From positions 5,147,001 to 5,211,000 of the forward strand of contig CP099843.1 in the NCBI GenBank assembly GCA_030062745.1: DNA of 64,000 nucleotides, read 5' to 3'. The position numbers and the translations under genes were made by a program. Below the pieces are notes generated by a model. That model worked only from the letters and a program-made list of their open reading frames with translations, searched no databases and had not been told where the DNA came from. The DNA is from Capitulum mitella (taxonomy: Eukaryota > Arthropoda > Thecostraca > Pollicipedomorpha > Pollicipedidae). How positions within the stretch are numbered: position 1 is the first letter of the stretch; each line of letters opens with the position of its first letter. Below, piece after piece: positions 62,569 through 64,000 of the stretch.

Positions 62569-62904
62569 ACCAGGATTTTCGTATGGGGGGTCAAACTAAA
62601 ATAAAAAGGTCTAATACGTACTATGACAAGGGCCAACTTATTTCAGACATATAGAAATTAATCATGTGAAATAGCACACTCCAAAATGAAAAGCACATCA
62701 CCATTAATTCTAAAAAAGTGTTGTCTTAAAAATCATTTCAGGTAATGACCGATTTTTTAAAAGCACTGGTCATGTGGGCGGAGTAATCGACCCCTCCGAA
62801 CCATCTCTGGCTACGATACTATTTACGAAGTCTCGATATTGGGACATAGGGGTGGGAGTCAAGGCCGTGGGGGCACTTGAGACTTGACTGTGTCAAGGTT
62901 CTGT

Positions 62905-63120
62905 TCAGTTCAGTCGGGGTCCCACCACTTCGTTGGGGACACATAGATGGACTGTGTCAGCAATCTGTCATGAAGTAGCACTGATCTGGGGATATACGGA
63001 TGGACGTCAGGGAGTTTGGGAACGCTGTCAGCTTGACTGTGCCTGAGTTCTGTTATCAGGTCGTTGCATTTCATCCGGGTACATAAGGGCGGATCCGTCA
63101 TGACGTCACCGTCTCAGCAA
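62905..63120 (-). repeat. Further diverged copies of the same unit (distal)
   Basis: Related phrases are at about 62,924-62,950 (CCACTTCGTTGGGGACACAT), 62,977-63,000 (GCACTGATCTGGGGATATAC) and 63,065-63,090 (TTGCATTTCATCCGGGTACA). They are joined by shared spacer text such as CAGCAATCTGTCATGAA and TTCTGTTATCAGGTCG. They are separated from the proximal copies by about 400 bp that includes an AT microsatellite. Confidence 0.55.
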
Positions 63121-64000
63121 TCTATTTTCGGCCTGCAGAGCTTCGCCTGGGATGACGCACCACGGGAACGGGTTATCAACGAGAAACACTGGGATCCGAT
63201 TAGTGGCAGCCGCCGTCTGTCTGAGTACACGCGACATTGTGGCTGCAACACCTCTCCTGTGACGCAACAACGACGAACATGACTGCGCGCGATATCGGTC
63301 TTGAGGCTAGAGAACTGCCATGCCGGGAACACGGTGTTAGTCGCAAAAAAACGTAACTGTCGGAACCTGGCAGAGCTGCCAGCCATTCACCAGACGAAAA
63401 ATTGAACGACGGACGCCGCGTGGAGTCAGTTATGATCGGATGTTCCGGATGTTCGGATGTTCGCAGGGCTACGTCAGACAGCGCTAACAGATAGATGTCA
63501 TGCCACAATATGTTGGAACCAACAGAGTCTTTCGTTGAAACTGTACCACTCTGTGCTTTTTTACGTTAGCAATGCAACATCGTGGTTAATACCACATTAT
63601 CACGTACCACGTTAGCACGGTACCACGTACAAGCAAAACATGTAAATAACTTTTTCAAACGACTTAGATAAATCACGTAATTGAGACCATGAAAACCTAA
63701 CAAAGTGTACGATTAAGGCCCCACAGCCTACCCAATTATCACGAACAAGGAAAGTTACGAGTTCTAGAAAAAGAAATCTGTAATTAATCGGACATCGTGA
63801 GAATCAGGCATTGGGCACAATATACCAATACCCTTCATACATAGCGTCCGTTCGTAAGCATTTTTTTTCAGCAAGCACTACACCACAAATCTCGCATGAC
63901 CACAAAAGCCCACGATCCAATCACGTTCTTCTTTCCTCAGTGTGTCCTCACGACCCGCAAATTGACCATTCTGTCTCCGGTCCCGCGCACCTGGCTTTGC
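63121..64000 (-). other. Probable tetraspanin intron, no exon found
   Basis: Mixed then AT-rich sequence without an open frame resembling tetraspanin membrane segments on the minus strand. It most likely belongs to the same intron and continues past the window edge. Confidence 0.45.

Overview
This is a stretch of an animal nuclear genome, most likely an arthropod and possibly a crustacean; I cannot name the species. The evidence is spliced genes with GT-AG introns, one intron of about 10.7 kb, large intergenic gaps, abundant micro- and minisatellites, decayed DNA transposons, and exons whose codons nearly all end in G or C. Base composition is patchy: CpG-rich islands alternate with AT-rich stretches and with one 2.5-kb block almost free of CpG.

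Three protein-coding genes can be supported. (1) A plus-strand two-exon gene (35103-35399 and 46093-46614; 272 residues) encodes a helical N-terminal part, a WH1/EVH1-like domain, a basic stretch and a CRIB-like motif. This is the order of the N-terminal half of WASP, but without a proline-rich or actin-binding (VCA) tail. (2) A plus-strand gene (58426-58551 and 59068-60162; 406 residues) encodes an SREK1IP1-like splicing-associated protein: a CCHC zinc knuckle, a lysine-rich segment, then an unusually long arginine/serine tail. (3) A minus-strand exon (62118-62369) is the last exon of a six-cysteine tetraspanin; the earlier exons lie outside the window. Genes 2 and 3 are convergent.

Region by region: 1-14 kb has no recognised gene but holds a (CT)n tract, a 28-bp perfect palindrome, a strictly regular 22-bp array carrying TGACG sites, several GC islands and a 25-bp minisatellite. 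At about 14.2-17.2 kb is a decayed copy of a transposase-like repeat family, followed by paired TA tracts. From 17.4 to 34.6 kb are GC islands, a tandem array split by a small inverted-repeat element, a 1.19-kb element with piggyBac-style TTAA termini and long T tracts, and an 18-bp repeat whose length changes are all multiples of three. From 34.6 to 47.5 kb is gene 1 with its repeat-filled intron. From 47.5 to 57.5 kb there is no recognised gene, but there is a second small inverted-repeat element and the CpG desert at 52.65-55.17 kb. The last 6 kb hold genes 2 and 3; the intron beside the tetraspanin exon carries diverged copies of that exon's own 3' splice-site region.

No bacterial operon, CRISPR array, rRNA or convincing tRNA is present. 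Most long open frames in the GC-rich parts arise from composition or tandem repeats and are not listed as genes. The gene products point to actin/Rho-GTPase signalling, pre-mRNA splicing and membrane organisation; nothing suggests that the three genes act in one pathway.
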